Shown: positions 41,784 through 51,935 of the stretch, in pieces
How positions within the stretch are numbered: position 1 is the first letter of the stretch
Layout: each line of letters begins with the position of its first letter
Origin: Nocardioides caeni
GTDB lineage: Bacteria > Actinomycetota > Actinomycetes > Propionibacteriales > Nocardioidaceae
Assembly: GCF_004912195.1 (NCBI RefSeq)
Contig: NZ_STGW01000001.1
Coordinates: forward strand, 709,109-773,108
Direction: 5' to 3'
DNA: 64,000 bases
Position numbers and translations under genes: made by a program
The notes under the pieces: model-generated
Told to the model about the DNA's origin: nothing
Databases searched by the model: none
What the model saw: the letters and a program-made list of their open reading frames with translations, nothing else

Positions 41784-42368
41784 TCACAGGTTAGTGGGGC
41801 CGGTGGAGCGGGTGGTGTCCACCACGAGGTCGGCGCGGTCCCGGCTGTGCTGGCGCAGCTCGTGGACCTGCTCGGCCTCCAGCCAGTCCTCCCACTGCTC
41901 CCGCAGTGCGTCGCCGTCGCGGGCCAGGCCGCGGGTCAGCCGCACGTCGCGGTCGGCCTCCAGCCAGACGCGGTAGGTGATCAGGTCGTCGTACGACGAC
42001 GCGGCGGAGCCGACGCCCTCGAGCACCAGCAGCGGGCCGGGTGCGACCGTCCGGGTCTCGGCCCACCCGTCGTCGTACCAGTCCCAGCGGCGCCACCGGC
42101 CCGGCCTGTCGTCGGCGAGCGGCAGCAGGAGCCGCCCGATCGAGGCGGGCAGTCCGGGCAGCCCGCCCCAGCCCTCGAGCATCTCGTCGGTCGCGATGAC
42201 GACCGACGTGGGAGCGAGGGCCACCACCTCTGCGGCGAGGGTCGTCTTGTCGGAGCCGGCGAGTCCGTCGATGCACAGCAGGCGACCGCTGCCCAGGGTC
42301 GCCGGACGCGCGAGGGTCGCGGCCAGGACCCGGCGGGCGAGGGCGTGGTGGTCAGAACGCGAGGCCAT
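41784..42368 (-). CDS. P-loop uridine-kinase-like ATPase
   Basis: Nucleoside/uridine-kinase-like P-loop protein of 194 residues. The Walker A region reads GLAGSDKTT (35-43), with Asp40 in place of the usual last glycine before Lys41; a DEMLEGWGG lid segment, a WYDDGW substrate loop, LLVLEGVGSA (Walker B-like) and an RxxRGLARDG region follow. The Asp substitution is confirmed by codon GAC and could weaken or change nucleotide binding. It overlaps the start of the gene transcribed ahead of it (42352-43611) by 17 bases. Substrate unknown. Confidence 0.8.
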   Translation of the reverse strand: MASRSDHHALARRVLAATLARPATLGSGRLLCIDGLAGSDKTTLAAEVVALAPTSVVIATDEMLEGWGGLPGLPASIGRLLLPLADDRPGRWRRWDWYDDGWAETRTVAPGPLLVLEGVGSAASSYDDLITYRVWLEADRDVRLTRGLARDGDALREQWEDWLEAEQVHELRQHSRDRADLVVDTTRSTGPTNL

Positions 42369-43611
42369 GTCCTCGATAGGTCGCCACCGTCTCGACCAGC
42401 TCGGAGCCCTGCACGAGATGCGCGTGCGTGCCGTGCTCGAAGAGCTCGCCCGACTTGGCGTGGCGGAACCACACGAGGTCGCCGATCGCCAGCGTCGCGG
42501 CGTTGGCGCCGGTGAGGGGTGTCTGCACCTCCCCGGCCCCCTCCAGAGCGGTGAGCCGGAGCCCAGCAGGTGCCCACGGGGTCGGTGCGCGGTCGGCGCC
42601 GGTCGGACCGGAGGCGATCAGGCCGCCGCCGTGGACGGTCACCGTCTCCGGCGTCGGCTTCCGGGTGACGGGGAGGCCGAAGAACGCCGCAGGGGTCGGG
42701 CGGAACGACGTGTAGTGGTCGAAGAGGGTCGGGCCGAGCAGGCCCGAGCCCGCGGTCACCTCGGTGACGACGGGATCGGCCGCGGAGGACTCGATCGATC
42801 CCGAGCCGCCGGCGTTCCAGAACCTCAGTCCGTCGAAGCCATCGCGCCCGGCGAGTCCGTCGAGCGCCTCGGCGATCGCGGCGCGGCGCGACACCAGCTG
42901 GGAGATCGAGCGCTCCTTGATCCGCCGCACGATCGCCGACTTCGCCCGCTGGTCCGGCACCGCGTCGGGTACGCCGGCCACCTGACCCTCGTAGGTCATC
43001 ACCCCGACGAGGTGGAAGCCGGGTCGCTGGACCACGGCGCGCGCGAGACCGATGATCGCGCCGACGTCGAAGAGCGGGGAGCGGCGGGGACCCACCTGCT
43101 GACCGGCCCAGCGCAGGCCGGCGTCGATGTCGATCGCGACCTGGACGGGCACCGCGGTCGAGGCGCGCAGGGAGTCCACGACGTCGAGGTGCGCGACGTC
43201 GTCGACCATGATCGTGATCCGCGACGCCGCCCGCGGCGAGGCGACCAGGGCGCCCAGCGCAGCCCGGTCGACGCTCGGGTAGGCGACGACCACGTCGTCG
43301 CTGACGTCCTGGTCGACCAGCCACAGCGCCTCCGCGAGCGTGTAGGCCAGCGTGCCGGCGAAGCCCTCGCGGGCGAGGGCGCGGGTCACCAGCGCCGGCA
43401 CCCGCAGCGACTTGGAGGCGACCCGGATCGGCGTGCCGCCGGCCCGCCGGACGAGGTCATCGGCGTTGGCGTCGAAGGCGTCGAGGTCGACGACGAGGGT
43501 GGGGGTGGGCAGGGGCTGGTCATGGCCGGCGACCGCGGCCCCGAGACGCGCCCGGAGCCGGTTGCGCTCGACCGAGGAGGACGCGGGAAGCGAGTGCTGC
43601 ACGTCGCTCAT
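42352..43611 (-). CDS. PLP fold-III amino acid deaminase/aldolase
   Basis: Pyridoxal-phosphate enzyme of 419 residues with the alanine-racemase-type N-terminal barrel: PTLVVDLDAFDANAD and the PLP lysine in IRVASKSLR (Lys67), then MTYEGQVAG, FWNAGGSGS and a C-terminal D-serine dehydratase/D-threonine-aldolase-like beta domain with HGGGLIASG and WFRHAKSGELFEHG. It probably acts on a D-amino acid or 3-hydroxy amino acid; which one is not clear. ATG 43611 is chosen because GGAAG lies upstream and an upstream frame would overlap the divergent SseB-like gene. It is followed by the P-loop gene. Confidence 0.82.
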   Translation of the reverse strand: MSDVQHSLPASSSVERNRLRARLGAAVAGHDQPLPTPTLVVDLDAFDANADDLVRRAGGTPIRVASKSLRVPALVTRALAREGFAGTLAYTLAEALWLVDQDVSDDVVVAYPSVDRAALGALVASPRAASRITIMVDDVAHLDVVDSLRASTAVPVQVAIDIDAGLRWAGQQVGPRRSPLFDVGAIIGLARAVVQRPGFHLVGVMTYEGQVAGVPDAVPDQRAKSAIVRRIKERSISQLVSRRAAIAEALDGLAGRDGFDGLRFWNAGGSGSIESSAADPVVTEVTAGSGLLGPTLFDHYTSFRPTPAAFFGLPVTRKPTPETVTVHGGGLIASGPTGADRAPTPWAPAGLRLTALEGAGEVQTPLTGANAATLAIGDLVWFRHAKSGELFEHGTHAHLVQGSELVETVATYRGHGLAF

Positions 43612-43637
43612 GCTTCCACGGATGGGATCATCCTCCG

Positions 43638-44198
43638 GTGACCGCACCGCCGCCCCCGTCGACCGAGTCGGACGATCCCGGCCCCGAGCGTCCCGACGCC
43701 CGCCGGCTCCAGGGCTCGGCGTACGTCGACGACGACGGCAGCGCGGACGCCGCCCTGCGGACCGCGCTCGAGGCGTGGGGCTCGGGCGCGGGCTCCCGGC
43801 CGGCGGTGCTGGCGGCTCTCGTCGACGCCCGCCTGCTCGTCCCGGTCGTCGCGGTGCTCGGCGAGGTCGAGGTCGGCGACGACGGTCTCGCCCGCGACAA
43901 GACCAGCGACATGGCCGCCGTCCTCCTCGCCGGCGCCGACGGCCGGATGGCGTTGGTCGCGTTCACGGACCTGCCCGCGCTGGCCGCCTGGGACCCCACG
44001 GCACGCCCCGTGCCCGTGGCCGCGCCCCTGGCTGCCGCGACGGCGGTCCAGGAGGGGGCCGCGGCCCTCGTGCTCGACGTGGCCGGGCCGCACCGGTTCG
44101 TGCTCGACGGTGACGACCTGCACCGGTTCGCGGCCGGCTGGCGTCCGGTGCGCCTGGAGGACGGTGGCTGGGGCTGGCTCGGTCGCGCTGGTGATTAG
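43638..44198 (+). CDS. SseB N-terminal domain protein
   Basis: Protein of 186 residues resembling the SseB N-terminal domain family: AALVDARLLVPVVAVL, DMAAVLLAGADGRMALVAFTDLPALAAW, then a terminal acidic domain. The first 30 residues are proline/acid-rich. Genes of this type often lie just upstream of infC in actinobacteria. No enzymatic motif is seen; role unknown. GTG start; it diverges from the aldolase gene across 26 bases, so promoters would overlap. Confidence 0.78.
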   Translation: MTAPPPPSTESDDPGPERPDARRLQGSAYVDDDGSADAALRTALEAWGSGAGSRPAVLAALVDARLLVPVVAVLGEVEVGDDGLARDKTSDMAAVLLAGADGRMALVAFTDLPALAAWDPTARPVPVAAPLAAATAVQEGAAALVLDVAGPHRFVLDGDDLHRFAAGWRPVRLEDGGWGWLGRAGD

Positions 44199-44351
44199 GT
44201 GCCGCGGGAACACCAGCGGTAGCATCTGGCGTTGACCGATCGATCATGCCCACACCACGTGGGGATGGCAGATCCACAAGCGGGGACCAGCACCATCGTC
44301 TCCCACCCGCACGGCCGCCAGGTCGTCGGGTCCGGTCCATGGAGAGTCCCG

Positions 44352-44374
44352 CCCCCGCCGTACGCCGGCGGGGG
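44352..44374 (+). repeat. Strong hairpin in the infC leader
   Basis: CCCCCGCCG (44352-44360) and CGGCGGGGG (44366-44374) form a perfect 9-bp stem with the loop TACGC. It lies about 20 bases before the attenuator-like hairpin in the untranslated leader of infC-rpmI-rplT and may be part of a regulatory leader structure. Confidence 0.75.
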
Positions 44375-44392
44375 ACCACGGGGCTCGTGACT

Positions 44393-44422
44393 GGCTTCCG
44401 CTTGCACCAGCGGGAGCCTTTT
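44393..44422 (+). terminator. Attenuator-like intrinsic terminator before infC
   Basis: GGCTTCCGCT (44393-44402) pairs with AGCGGGAGCC (44409-44418), one G-U pair, loop TGCACC, followed by TTTT (44419-44422). It lies 60 bases upstream of infC with no gene end nearby except sseB 200 bases before, so it looks like a leader attenuator rather than a plain operon end. Confidence 0.75.
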
Positions 44423-44481
44423 CTCATTTGCAGCCCAGGTTGCAGCCGAATGCCTCCCGACCGAACGAGTTTGGAGGACAC

Positions 44482-45156
44482 ATCAGCACCGAGCTGCGCA
44501 TCAACGAGCGGATCCGGGTTCCCGAGGTCCGACTCGTGGGACCCAACGGCGAGACCGTCGGCATCGTCCCCACCGACCAGGCCCTCAAGCTCGCGCAGGA
44601 GGCCGACCTGGACCTGGTGGAGATCGCCCCGATGGGGAAGCCCCCTGTCTGCAAGCTCATGGACTACGGGAAGTTCAAGTACGAGAACGCCCAGAAGGCC
44701 CGTGAAGCGCGACGGAACCAGACCAACGTCATCATCAAGGAGATGAAGCTCCGGCCGAAGATCGACGCGCACGACTACGAGACCAAGAAGGGTCACGTCG
44801 TTCGCTTCCTCAAGGCCGGCGACAAGGTCAAGATCACGATCATGTTCCGCGGCCGCGAGCAGCACCGCCCCGAGCTGGGCTACCGGCTGCTGCAGAAGCT
44901 GGCGGAGGACGTCACGGAGCTGGGCTTCGTGGAGTCCAACCCCAAGCAGGACGGCCGCAACATGACCATGGTCATCGGTCCCCACAAGAAGAAGGCCGAG
45001 GCGAAGGCCGAGGTGAAGGCCGCGAAGGTGGAGGCCGCCGCCGAGCGGGCCGCCGAGCAGGCCGCCGAGCACGCCGAGCGGACCTCGGTGCAGCCGTCGA
45101 CCACCAAGAAGGCCAAGCGCGCCAACGAGGCGCTCGACCCCGACATCGATCTGTAA
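44482..45156 (+). CDS. infC: Translation initiation factor IF-3 (ATC start)
   Basis: IF-3 of about 224 residues that keeps 30S subunits free and checks start codons. The start is the ATC at 44482: GGAGG (44473-44477) lies four bases before it and the reading [18 protein letters not shown] aligns with other IF-3s; no ATG/GTG/TTG occurs between the ribosome-binding site and this point. Non-AUG starts in infC are known to allow autoregulation. Typical motifs [18 protein letters not shown] and [12 protein letters not shown] are seen. A C-terminal charged, alanine-rich tail (last 50 residues) is common in actinobacteria. Operon with rpmI and rplT. Confidence 0.93.
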   Translation: MSTELRINERIRVPEVRLVGPNGETVGIVPTDQALKLAQEADLDLVEIAPMGKPPVCKLMDYGKFKYENAQKAREARRNQTNVIIKEMKLRPKIDAHDYETKKGHVVRFLKAGDKVKITIMFRGREQHRPELGYRLLQKLAEDVTELGFVESNPKQDGRNMTMVIGPHKKKAEAKAEVKAAKVEAAAERAAEQAAEHAERTSVQPSTTKKAKRANEALDPDIDL

Positions 45157-45166
45157 GGAGACTCAG

Positions 45167-45361
45167 ATGCCGAAGAACAAGACCCACTCCGGTGCGAGCA
45201 AGCGGTTCAAGGTGACCGGCAGCGGCAAGATCCTGCGGGAGAAGGCCGGCAAGCGCCACAACCTCGAGAAGAAGGCCTCCAAGGTCACCCGTCGCCTCAC
45301 CGGCACGGTCGAGGTCGCCAAGAACGACGTCCCCCGCGCGAAGAAGATGCTCGGCCTCTGA
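45167..45361 (+). CDS. rpmI: 50S ribosomal protein L35
   Basis: Ribosomal protein L35 of 64 residues, recognised by [14 protein letters not shown], the [17 protein letters not shown] helix and the RLTGTVEV segment. Very basic and short as expected. AAGGAG lies seven bases before the ATG, and the gene starts ten bases after infC, the standard arrangement. Confidence 0.97.
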   Translation: MPKNKTHSGASKRFKVTGSGKILREKAGKRHNLEKKASKVTRRLTGTVEVAKNDVPRAKKMLGL

Positions 45362-45402
45362 GGCCCGCGGCGCACTGAGCTAGAAACACAAGGAGTCAAG
45401 AG

Positions 45403-45801
45403 ATGGCACGCGTCAAGCGCGCAGTGAACGCGGCGAAGAAGCGTCGTACGACCCTCGACCGGGCCAGCGGCTACCGCGGCCAGCGGTCGCGGCTCTACCG
45501 CAAGGCCAAGGAGCAGGTCACCCACTCCCTGGTCTACAACTACAACGACCGCAAGAAGAACAAGGGCAACTTCCGTCGCCTGTGGATCCAGCGGATCAAC
45601 GCGGCCGCCCGCGCCGAGGGTCTGACCTACAACCGGTTCATCCAGGGCCTCAACCTGGCCGGCATCGAGGTCGACCGCAAGATCCTCGCCGACCTCGCCG
45701 TCAACGACCCGGCCGCGTTCTCGGCGATCGTGGCGCAGGCGAAGGCCGCGCTGCCCGAGGACGTCAACGCGCCTCGCGAGGCCGACAAGGTCGACGCCTG
45801 A
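45403..45801 (+). CDS. rplT: 50S ribosomal protein L20
   Basis: Ribosomal protein L20 of 132 residues that binds 23S rRNA early in assembly. Seen: [53 protein letters not shown] and [20 protein letters not shown] short acidic C-terminal extension follows. Third gene of the infC operon; in other bacteria L20 represses this operon, but a corresponding binding fold here is not identified. AAGGAG precedes the start. Confidence 0.97.
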   Translation: MARVKRAVNAAKKRRTTLDRASGYRGQRSRLYRKAKEQVTHSLVYNYNDRKKNKGNFRRLWIQRINAAARAEGLTYNRFIQGLNLAGIEVDRKILADLAVNDPAAFSAIVAQAKAALPEDVNAPREADKVDA

Positions 45802-45803
45802 GC

Positions 45804-46592
45804 ATGACTCCCCTGACCGCGGGCAACACCCGCGTCAAGGAAGCTCGCAAGTTGCACCGCCGTCCGGAGCGATCCGGGCGGCGGTGTTTCCTTGCCGACG
45901 GTCCGAAGGCCGTCGAGGGCGCCCTCGCGGCGGTGCTCGACTCGGGGGAGACCTGCGTCGTGGAGGTCTTCGCGACCCCCGTCGCCGCCCAGGAGTACGC
46001 CGACCTGCTCGGCACCGCCGACGTGACGCTGGTCGACGACCGGGCCATGTCCGGGCTCAGCGACAGCGTCAACCCGGCCGGCGTGGTCGCCGTGTGCCGG
46101 TTCCTCGACCGCGACCTGCCCGCCACGCCCCGGCTGGTCACGATCTGCGCGGACGTGCGCGATCCCGGCAACGCCGGGACGGTGATCCGCACGACCGACG
46201 CTGCGGGCGGCGACGGGGTGGTGCTCGCCGGTGACGCCGTCGACGCCTACAACCCCAAGACGGTCCGGGCGACGGTCGGCAGTCTCTTCCACCTCCCGGT
46301 CCTGACCGAGCGCGCCCCGGCCGCCGCCGTCCGCTCCGCCCAGGCTGCGGGGCTGACCGTCCTCGCCGCCGACGGCAGGGGAGAGGTCGACCTCTTCGCC
46401 GCCGACGAGCTGCTGGCCCGGCCCACGGCCTGGCTGTTCGGCAACGAGGCCTGGGGCCTGCCCGACGAGCTGGCGGCGCTGGCCGACCACCGGGTCCGGA
46501 TCCCGATCCTCGGACGCGCCGAGTCGCTCAACCTCGCCACCGCCGCGTCGGTCTGCCTCTATGCCAGTGCACGCGCCCTGCGCACGTCATGA
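45804..46592 (+). CDS. TrmH-family (SpoU) RNA 2'-O-methyltransferase
   Basis: SPOUT-class methyltransferase of 262 residues. The N-terminal substrate-binding domain (about 1-95) is followed by the trefoil-knot motifs DVRDPGNAGTVIRTTDA, LFGNEAWGLP and IPILGRAESLNLATAASVCLYA, which form the SAM pocket. It modifies ribose 2'-OH in 23S rRNA or tRNA; the target cannot be told. Starts two bases after the rplT stop, so it is likely co-transcribed with ribosomal genes. Confidence 0.92.
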   Translation: MTPLTAGNTRVKEARKLHRRPERSGRRCFLADGPKAVEGALAAVLDSGETCVVEVFATPVAAQEYADLLGTADVTLVDDRAMSGLSDSVNPAGVVAVCRFLDRDLPATPRLVTICADVRDPGNAGTVIRTTDAAGGDGVVLAGDAVDAYNPKTVRATVGSLFHLPVLTERAPAAAVRSAQAAGLTVLAADGRGEVDLFAADELLARPTAWLFGNEAWGLPDELAALADHRVRIPILGRAESLNLATAASVCLYASARALRTS

Positions 46593-46599
46593 TGGAGTC

Positions 46600-47631
46600 G
46601 TGACCGCGCCCGACGCCCTCGACCTCCTGCCCGACGGCGCGGTCGTCTCCGGCGCCGACCAGCGGGTCATCGCCATCAACCCCCTCGCCGCCCGGATGCT
46701 GGGCACCGATCCGCTCGATGCACTCGGCAGGTCGCTGGGCGAGGTGCTCGCCCTCACCGACCACGACGGACAGTCGTGGATGCTCGTCAACACGCCGTTC
46801 GAGGGCCTCCGAACCCGCACGGGCATCCCCGAGCAGAGCTGGCTCCTCCCCGACGGCACCGAGGTCCTCGTGACCGCGCGCCTGCATCGCCCCGAGCGGG
46901 CCGGGCCGGTCACGCAGGTCGCCGTCTCGTTGCGCTCCGGGCGCGGCCGGGCCCGCCTCGACCGGGACCGCTCCGACCTCGTCGCCACACTGGCCCACGA
47001 GCTGCGGTCGCCGCTCACCGGGGTCAAGGGCTTCGTCAACGCCCTCCTCGCCCGCTGGGACAAGCTCAGCGACGAGCAGAAGAAGCTGATGCTCACGACC
47101 GCGAGCGTCGACGCCGACCGGCTGAGCCGCCTCATCGCCGAGCTCCTCGACGTCGCCCGCATCGACACCGGTCGACTGCAGCTCCACCGCCGCCCCACGG
47201 ACCTCGGCCTGAAGGCCGAGCGTGTCCAGCAGTCGATCGCGGTGGCGACCTCCACGCCGGTCGAGCTGGCCATCGACCCCGACCTGCCCAAGATCGACGC
47301 CGACCCCGACAAGGTCGTCCAGGTGCTCACCAATGTGGTCGAGAACGCCGTGCGGCACGGCAGCGGGCCCGTGTGCGTCCACGTCGGACGGTGGAGCGAG
47401 GACCCGTCGTACCTCGCGGTGACGGTGAGCGACGAGGGCGAGGGGATCCCCGAGAGCCTGCGGCAGCGGGTGTTCGCGAAGTTCTGGACCGGTGGGTCCG
47501 GCGGCGGGTCCGGGCTCGGCCTCTACATCGTGGCGGGCCTGGTGCGCGCCCACGGCGGGACCGTGGTCATCGGCGACCGCGACGGCGGCGGCGCACAGGT
47601 CGTGACCACCTGGCCGGTGGTCGATGCCTGA
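46600..47631 (+). CDS. Soluble PAS-domain sensor histidine kinase (orphan)
   Basis: Histidine kinase of 343 residues without membrane segments: PAS-like domain (about 5-115), HisKA with the phospho-accepting His133 in ATLAHELRSPL, and HATPase with NVVENAVRHG, DEGEGIPESL and GSGLGLYIVAGL. It would sense a cytoplasmic signal. No response regulator gene is adjacent, so its partner is elsewhere. The GTG at 46600 is taken as start; an in-frame ATG at 46561 lies inside the methyltransferase gene. Confidence 0.88.
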   Translation: MTAPDALDLLPDGAVVSGADQRVIAINPLAARMLGTDPLDALGRSLGEVLALTDHDGQSWMLVNTPFEGLRTRTGIPEQSWLLPDGTEVLVTARLHRPERAGPVTQVAVSLRSGRGRARLDRDRSDLVATLAHELRSPLTGVKGFVNALLARWDKLSDEQKKLMLTTASVDADRLSRLIAELLDVARIDTGRLQLHRRPTDLGLKAERVQQSIAVATSTPVELAIDPDLPKIDADPDKVVQVLTNVVENAVRHGSGPVCVHVGRWSEDPSYLAVTVSDEGEGIPESLRQRVFAKFWTGGSGGGSGLGLYIVAGLVRAHGGTVVIGDRDGGGAQVVTTWPVVDA

Positions 47632-47659
47632 TGTCGGTGGCTGATCGCACAATGAGGGG

Positions 47660-48277
47660 ATGACCTTCGCCGCCCTGTCCGACCCTGCCGCCGTCCTGCG
47701 CACCTACCTGGGCCGGGCCCGGGAAGCGCTGCTCTGGAAGCTCGACGGACTGGGGGAGCGGGCGGTCCGCCTGCCCCGCACACCTACCGGCACCAGCCTG
47801 CTCGGCATCGTGCTCCACTGCGCCAACGTGGAGATCGGCTACTTCGGCCCCACCTTCGGGCGCAGCTGGCCCGACCCCGGCCACCCGGCCCTCATCCCCG
47901 AGGATGCCTATGACGCCGATCCGCAGGCCGACTGGACAGTCCCCGCTGAGCTCGAGACCGCCGAACTGGTCGCCTTCCACCGCCGCGTCGCCGCCTTCGC
48001 CGACGCCGCCTTCGACGAGCTCCCGCTGGACACCGTCGGTCGGGTGCCGTGGTGGCCCGAGGACCGCGCGGAGGCCAGCCTGCACGAGATCGCGGTCCAC
48101 GTGATGACCGACCTGCACCGCCACGCAGGCCACGCCGACATCCTCCGCGAGGGCATCGACGGAGCGGCCGGACTGAGCATCGCCTTCCCCAACCTTCCCG
48201 ACGCATCCGGCCGGTCGTCGTACCTCGCCCGGCTGACGGCGATCGCCGAGCAGTTCCCTGACCCCGCCTCCCGCTGA
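47660..48277 (+). CDS. DinB-family thiol-dependent-type metalloprotein
   Basis: DinB/DUF664-like four-helix protein of 205 residues. Three histidines in the expected places could bind metal: LHCANVEIGY after about residue 50 and HVMTDLHRHAGHADILRE near 155-170. Related actinobacterial proteins include mycothiol-dependent transferases; the substrate is unknown. GAGGGG lies directly before the ATG. Independent small gene between the kinase and pheS. Confidence 0.85.
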   Translation: MTFAALSDPAAVLRTYLGRAREALLWKLDGLGERAVRLPRTPTGTSLLGIVLHCANVEIGYFGPTFGRSWPDPGHPALIPEDAYDADPQADWTVPAELETAELVAFHRRVAAFADAAFDELPLDTVGRVPWWPEDRAEASLHEIAVHVMTDLHRHAGHADILREGIDGAAGLSIAFPNLPDASGRSSYLARLTAIAEQFPDPASR

Positions 48278-48308
48278 TACCGGTTCGCGGGGACGGGCCC
48301 GCCCTTCC

Positions 48309-48314
48309 TAGACT
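48309..48314 (+). promoter_or_regulatory. Candidate -10 of a leaderless pheS promoter
   Basis: TAGACT fits TANNNT and lies nine bases before the pheS ATG, which has no recognisable Shine-Dalgarno sequence. A leaderless transcript is likely. No T-box or phenylalanine leader peptide was seen in the 46-base gap. Confidence 0.5.
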
Positions 48315-48323
48315 TGCTCCGAT

Positions 48324-49421
48324 ATGTCTGGCCCCAACACTGACTACGACCCCGTGGAGGTCGCCGCCGTGAGCCCTGCCGAGGTGGAGGCCGCGCGCGA
48401 CGCCGCCCTTGCTGCGATCGCCGCTGCCGCGGACCTGGAGCAGCTCAAGGCGGTGCGCTCCGACCACGCGGGTGATCGCTCGCCGCTGGCCCTCGCCAAC
48501 CGCGAGATCGGCGCGCTCCCGCCGCAGGCGCGCAAGGAGGCCGGCCAGCGCGTCGGCCAGGCCCGCGGTGCCGTCAACCAGGCGCTCGCCGCCCGGAGCG
48601 CCGAGCTCGAGGTCGAGCACGAGGCCAGGATCCTCGTCGAGGAGTCCGTCGACGTCACGCTCCCGACCGACCGTGACCCGGTCGGCGCCCGCCACCCCCT
48701 GACGACCGGTGCCGAGCTGATCGCCGACATCTTCGTCGCGATGGGCTGGGAGGTCGCCGAGGGGCCGGTCATCGAGGCGGAGTGGCTCAACTTCGATGCC
48801 CTCAACCTGGGTCCCGACCACCCGGCGCGGACGATGCAGGACACGTTCTGGACGGACCCCGCCGACGATCACGTCGTGCTGCGCACGCACACCAGCCCGG
48901 TGCAGGCGCGCACGATGCTGACGCGCACGCCGCCCATCTACGTCGTGTGCCCGGGCCGGGTCTTCCGCACGGACGAGTACGACGCCACGCACTCCCCGAT
49001 GTTCCACCAGGTCGAGGGCCTCGCCATCGACGAGGGCATCTCCATGGCGCATCTCAAGGGCACGCTCGACCACTTCGCGAGCCAGATGTTCGGCGAGGGC
49101 ATCACGACACGGTTCCGGCCGTCGTACTTCCCCTTCACCGAGCCGTCCGCCGAGGTCGACCTGGTCTGCTTCGTCTGCAGAGGTGTCGACTCCGATGCCT
49201 GCCGCACCTGTCGTGGCGAGGGGTGGATCGAGTGGGGCGGCTGCGGCATCGTCAACCCGCGCGTGCTGCAGGCCTGCGGCGTCGACTCGAGCCGCTACTC
49301 CGGCTTCGCCTTCGGCATGGGCATCGACCGGACGCTGATGTTCCGCCACGGACTCGAGGACCTGCGGACCCTGTTCGAGGGTGACGTCCGCTTCACCACC
49401 GCATTCGGAAGCGAGCTCTGA
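48324..49421 (+). CDS. pheS: Phenylalanyl-tRNA synthetase alpha chain
   Basis: Catalytic alpha subunit of the class II alpha2beta2 enzyme charging tRNA-Phe. The 365-residue protein has an N-terminal coiled coil, then motif 1 region, [32 protein letters not shown] (motif 2), the [14 protein letters not shown] signature and the motif 3 segment [18 protein letters not shown] zinc-like [19 protein letters not shown] cluster (cysteines at about 285-300) is also seen. Starts at ATG 48324 and is followed by pheT four bases after its stop. Confidence 0.96.
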   Translation: MSGPNTDYDPVEVAAVSPAEVEAARDAALAAIAAAADLEQLKAVRSDHAGDRSPLALANREIGALPPQARKEAGQRVGQARGAVNQALAARSAELEVEHEARILVEESVDVTLPTDRDPVGARHPLTTGAELIADIFVAMGWEVAEGPVIEAEWLNFDALNLGPDHPARTMQDTFWTDPADDHVVLRTHTSPVQARTMLTRTPPIYVVCPGRVFRTDEYDATHSPMFHQVEGLAIDEGISMAHLKGTLDHFASQMFGEGITTRFRPSYFPFTEPSAEVDLVCFVCRGVDSDACRTCRGEGWIEWGGCGIVNPRVLQACGVDSSRYSGFAFGMGIDRTLMFRHGLEDLRTLFEGDVRFTTAFGSEL

Positions 49422-49425
49422 ACCG

Positions 49426-51935
49426 ATGAAGGCCCCTGTCTCCTGGATCCGGGAGCTCGTCGACCTGCCCGAGACCGTCACCACCGAGGTGCTGACCGAC
49501 CGGCTCACCGCGCTCGGCCTCAAGCTCGAGGGCATCGAGGCCGCCGGCGCCGACATCGAGGGCCCCTTGGTCATCGGCCGCGTCCTGACCCAGGACAAGG
49601 AGCCGCAGAAGAACGGCAAGGTCATCAATTGGTGTCGCGTCGACATCGGGGCCGCCGGTGAGCTCGTGGAGGGCTACGACCCGGCGGAGGGCCAGGGGAT
49701 CGTCTGCGGTGCCCACAACTTCGGTCCGGGCGACAAGGTCGTCGTGATCCTGCCGGGTGGGGTCTTGCCCGGAGACTTCCGGATCTCCGCACGCAAGACC
49801 TACGGCCACGTCTCGGCCGGCATGATCTGCTCGGCCTCCGAGCTCGGTCTCCCCGAGGACGGCAGCGACGGGATCATCGTCGTGCCCGAGGACGGTCCCG
49901 AGCCCGGCACCGACGCCCGCGAGTTCCTCGGCTTCGGCGATGAGGTCATCGAGTTCGAGATCAATCCCGACCGCGCCTACGCGCTGTCGCTGCGGGGCGT
50001 GGCCCGGGAGGCGGCCCTCGGGTTCGGCGTGCCTTTCACCGACCCGGCCGACCGCGCGGTCCCCGAGGTCGACGGCAAGGCCTGGGAGGTCGTCGTCGAC
50101 GACCCCACCGGCTGCCCCGTGTTCGCCGCGCGGCTGGTGAGCGGCTTCGACCCGAGCGCCCCGACGCCCGAGCACATCAAGCGTCGCGTCGAGCAGGCCG
50201 GCATGCGCTCGATCTCGCTCGCGGTCGACGTGACCAACTACGTCATGCTCGAGCTCGGCCAGCCCACCCACGGCTACGACGCCGACAAGGTCGCGGGCAG
50301 CCTGGGTGTCCGTCGCGCCCGCGCCGGTGAGCGGATCACGACCCTCGACGACGCCGTCCGCGACCTGTCGCCCGGCAACGACGGGGACCTGGTCATCACC
50401 GACGACTCCGGCCCGATCGGCCTCGCCGGCGTGATGGGCGGCGCCACCACCGAGATCTCCGGGACCACCACCCGGATCCTCGTCGAGGCGGCCCACTGGG
50501 ACCCGGTCTCGATGTTCCGCACCGGCAAGCGCCACAAGTTGAGCTCCGAGGCCGGCAAGCGCAACGAGCGCGGGGTCGACCCGCTGCTGCCGGCCGGCGC
50601 GGCCGACCGGGTGGTCGAGCTGCTCGTCGAGCACGGCGGCGCCACCGCCGAGCCCGGCTTCACCCTCGTCGGCACGGCGCCCCCGCAGCCGACCGTCACG
50701 ATCGCGACCGACCTCCCGGCGCAGCTCAGCGGCATCGAGATCTCCGCGATGACCGCGGTCGAGCACCTGCGCGCCATCGGCGCCACGGTCGCCGAGCACG
50801 AGGACGGCGTCGTCGGCGTCACGCCGCCGAGCTGGCGGCCCGACATCACCGACCCGCACGACCTCGTCGAGGAGGTCGTGCGCATCGTCGGCTACGACCA
50901 GGTCCCGAGTCTCCTTCCGCGCCGGGCGACCGGTCGCGGTCTGACCCGCCTCCAGCGTCTGCGTCGACGTGTCGGACGCAGCCTCGCCGGAGCCGGGCTC
51001 GTCGAGGTCGTCAGCTTCCCGTTCGTGGGCGAGGCCACCTTCGATCGGCTGGGCCTGACCGCCGACGACCCCCGGCGCGCCACCGTCCCGCTGGCCAACC
51101 CGCTGTCGAGCGAGGAGCCGGCCTACACCACGACGCTGCTGCCCGGCCTCCTCGAGGCGGCGGGCCGCAACATCGGCCGGGGTGCACCCGGCGTCGCCCT
51201 CTTCGAGACCGCAACGGTCGCGTTCCCGTCGGACAACGGCCCGGCCCCGATCTACGGCGTCCACACCCGACCGACCGAGGCAGAGGTCGACAAGCTGATC
51301 GAGGCGCTCCCGGTGCAGCCGCAGCACCTGGCCGTCGTACTGGCGGGGGAGCGGCAGCGCTCCGGCTGGTGGGGCGCCGGTGCCGACGCCGCGTGGTCGG
51401 ACGCGCTGGCCGTCGTCCGCCGCCTGGCGACGGAGCTCGGTGTCGAGCTCCGGGTCACGGCCACCCACCGGATGCCGTGGCACCCTGGGCGCTGCGCGCT
51501 GCTCAGCATCGACGAGGTCGAGATCGGCTGCGCCGGCGAGCTGCACCCCAAGGTCTGCAAGTCGTTCGGGCTCCCGGCCCGTGCCGCTGCCATCGAGCTG
51601 GACCTCGACGCCCTCCTCGCGGCGACCCCGACGGTCGCGGCCGGGCCGCAGTTCTCGACGATGCCGCTCGCCAAGGAGGACGTGGCGCTGGTCGTCGACG
51701 CCTCCGTGACGGCCGCCGACGTCGAAGCCGCGCTGCGGGACGGCGCGGGGCCGCTGCTGGAGTCGGTGCGGCTCTTCGACGCCTACACGGGCGCGCAGGT
51801 GGGTGAGGGCAAGAAGTCCCTGGCCTTCGCGCTGCGCTTCCGCGCCCCGGACCGCACTCTCACCGAGGGGGAGGCGGGCGCGGCACGCGACGCCGCCGTC
51901 GCGGAGGCTGCTTCCCGCACGGGGGCTGTGCAGCG

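Noticed and set aside
48278..48323. T-box or phenylalanine attenuator before pheS
   Set aside because: The gap is only 46 bases and holds no specifier loop, antiterminator or Phe-rich leader peptide.
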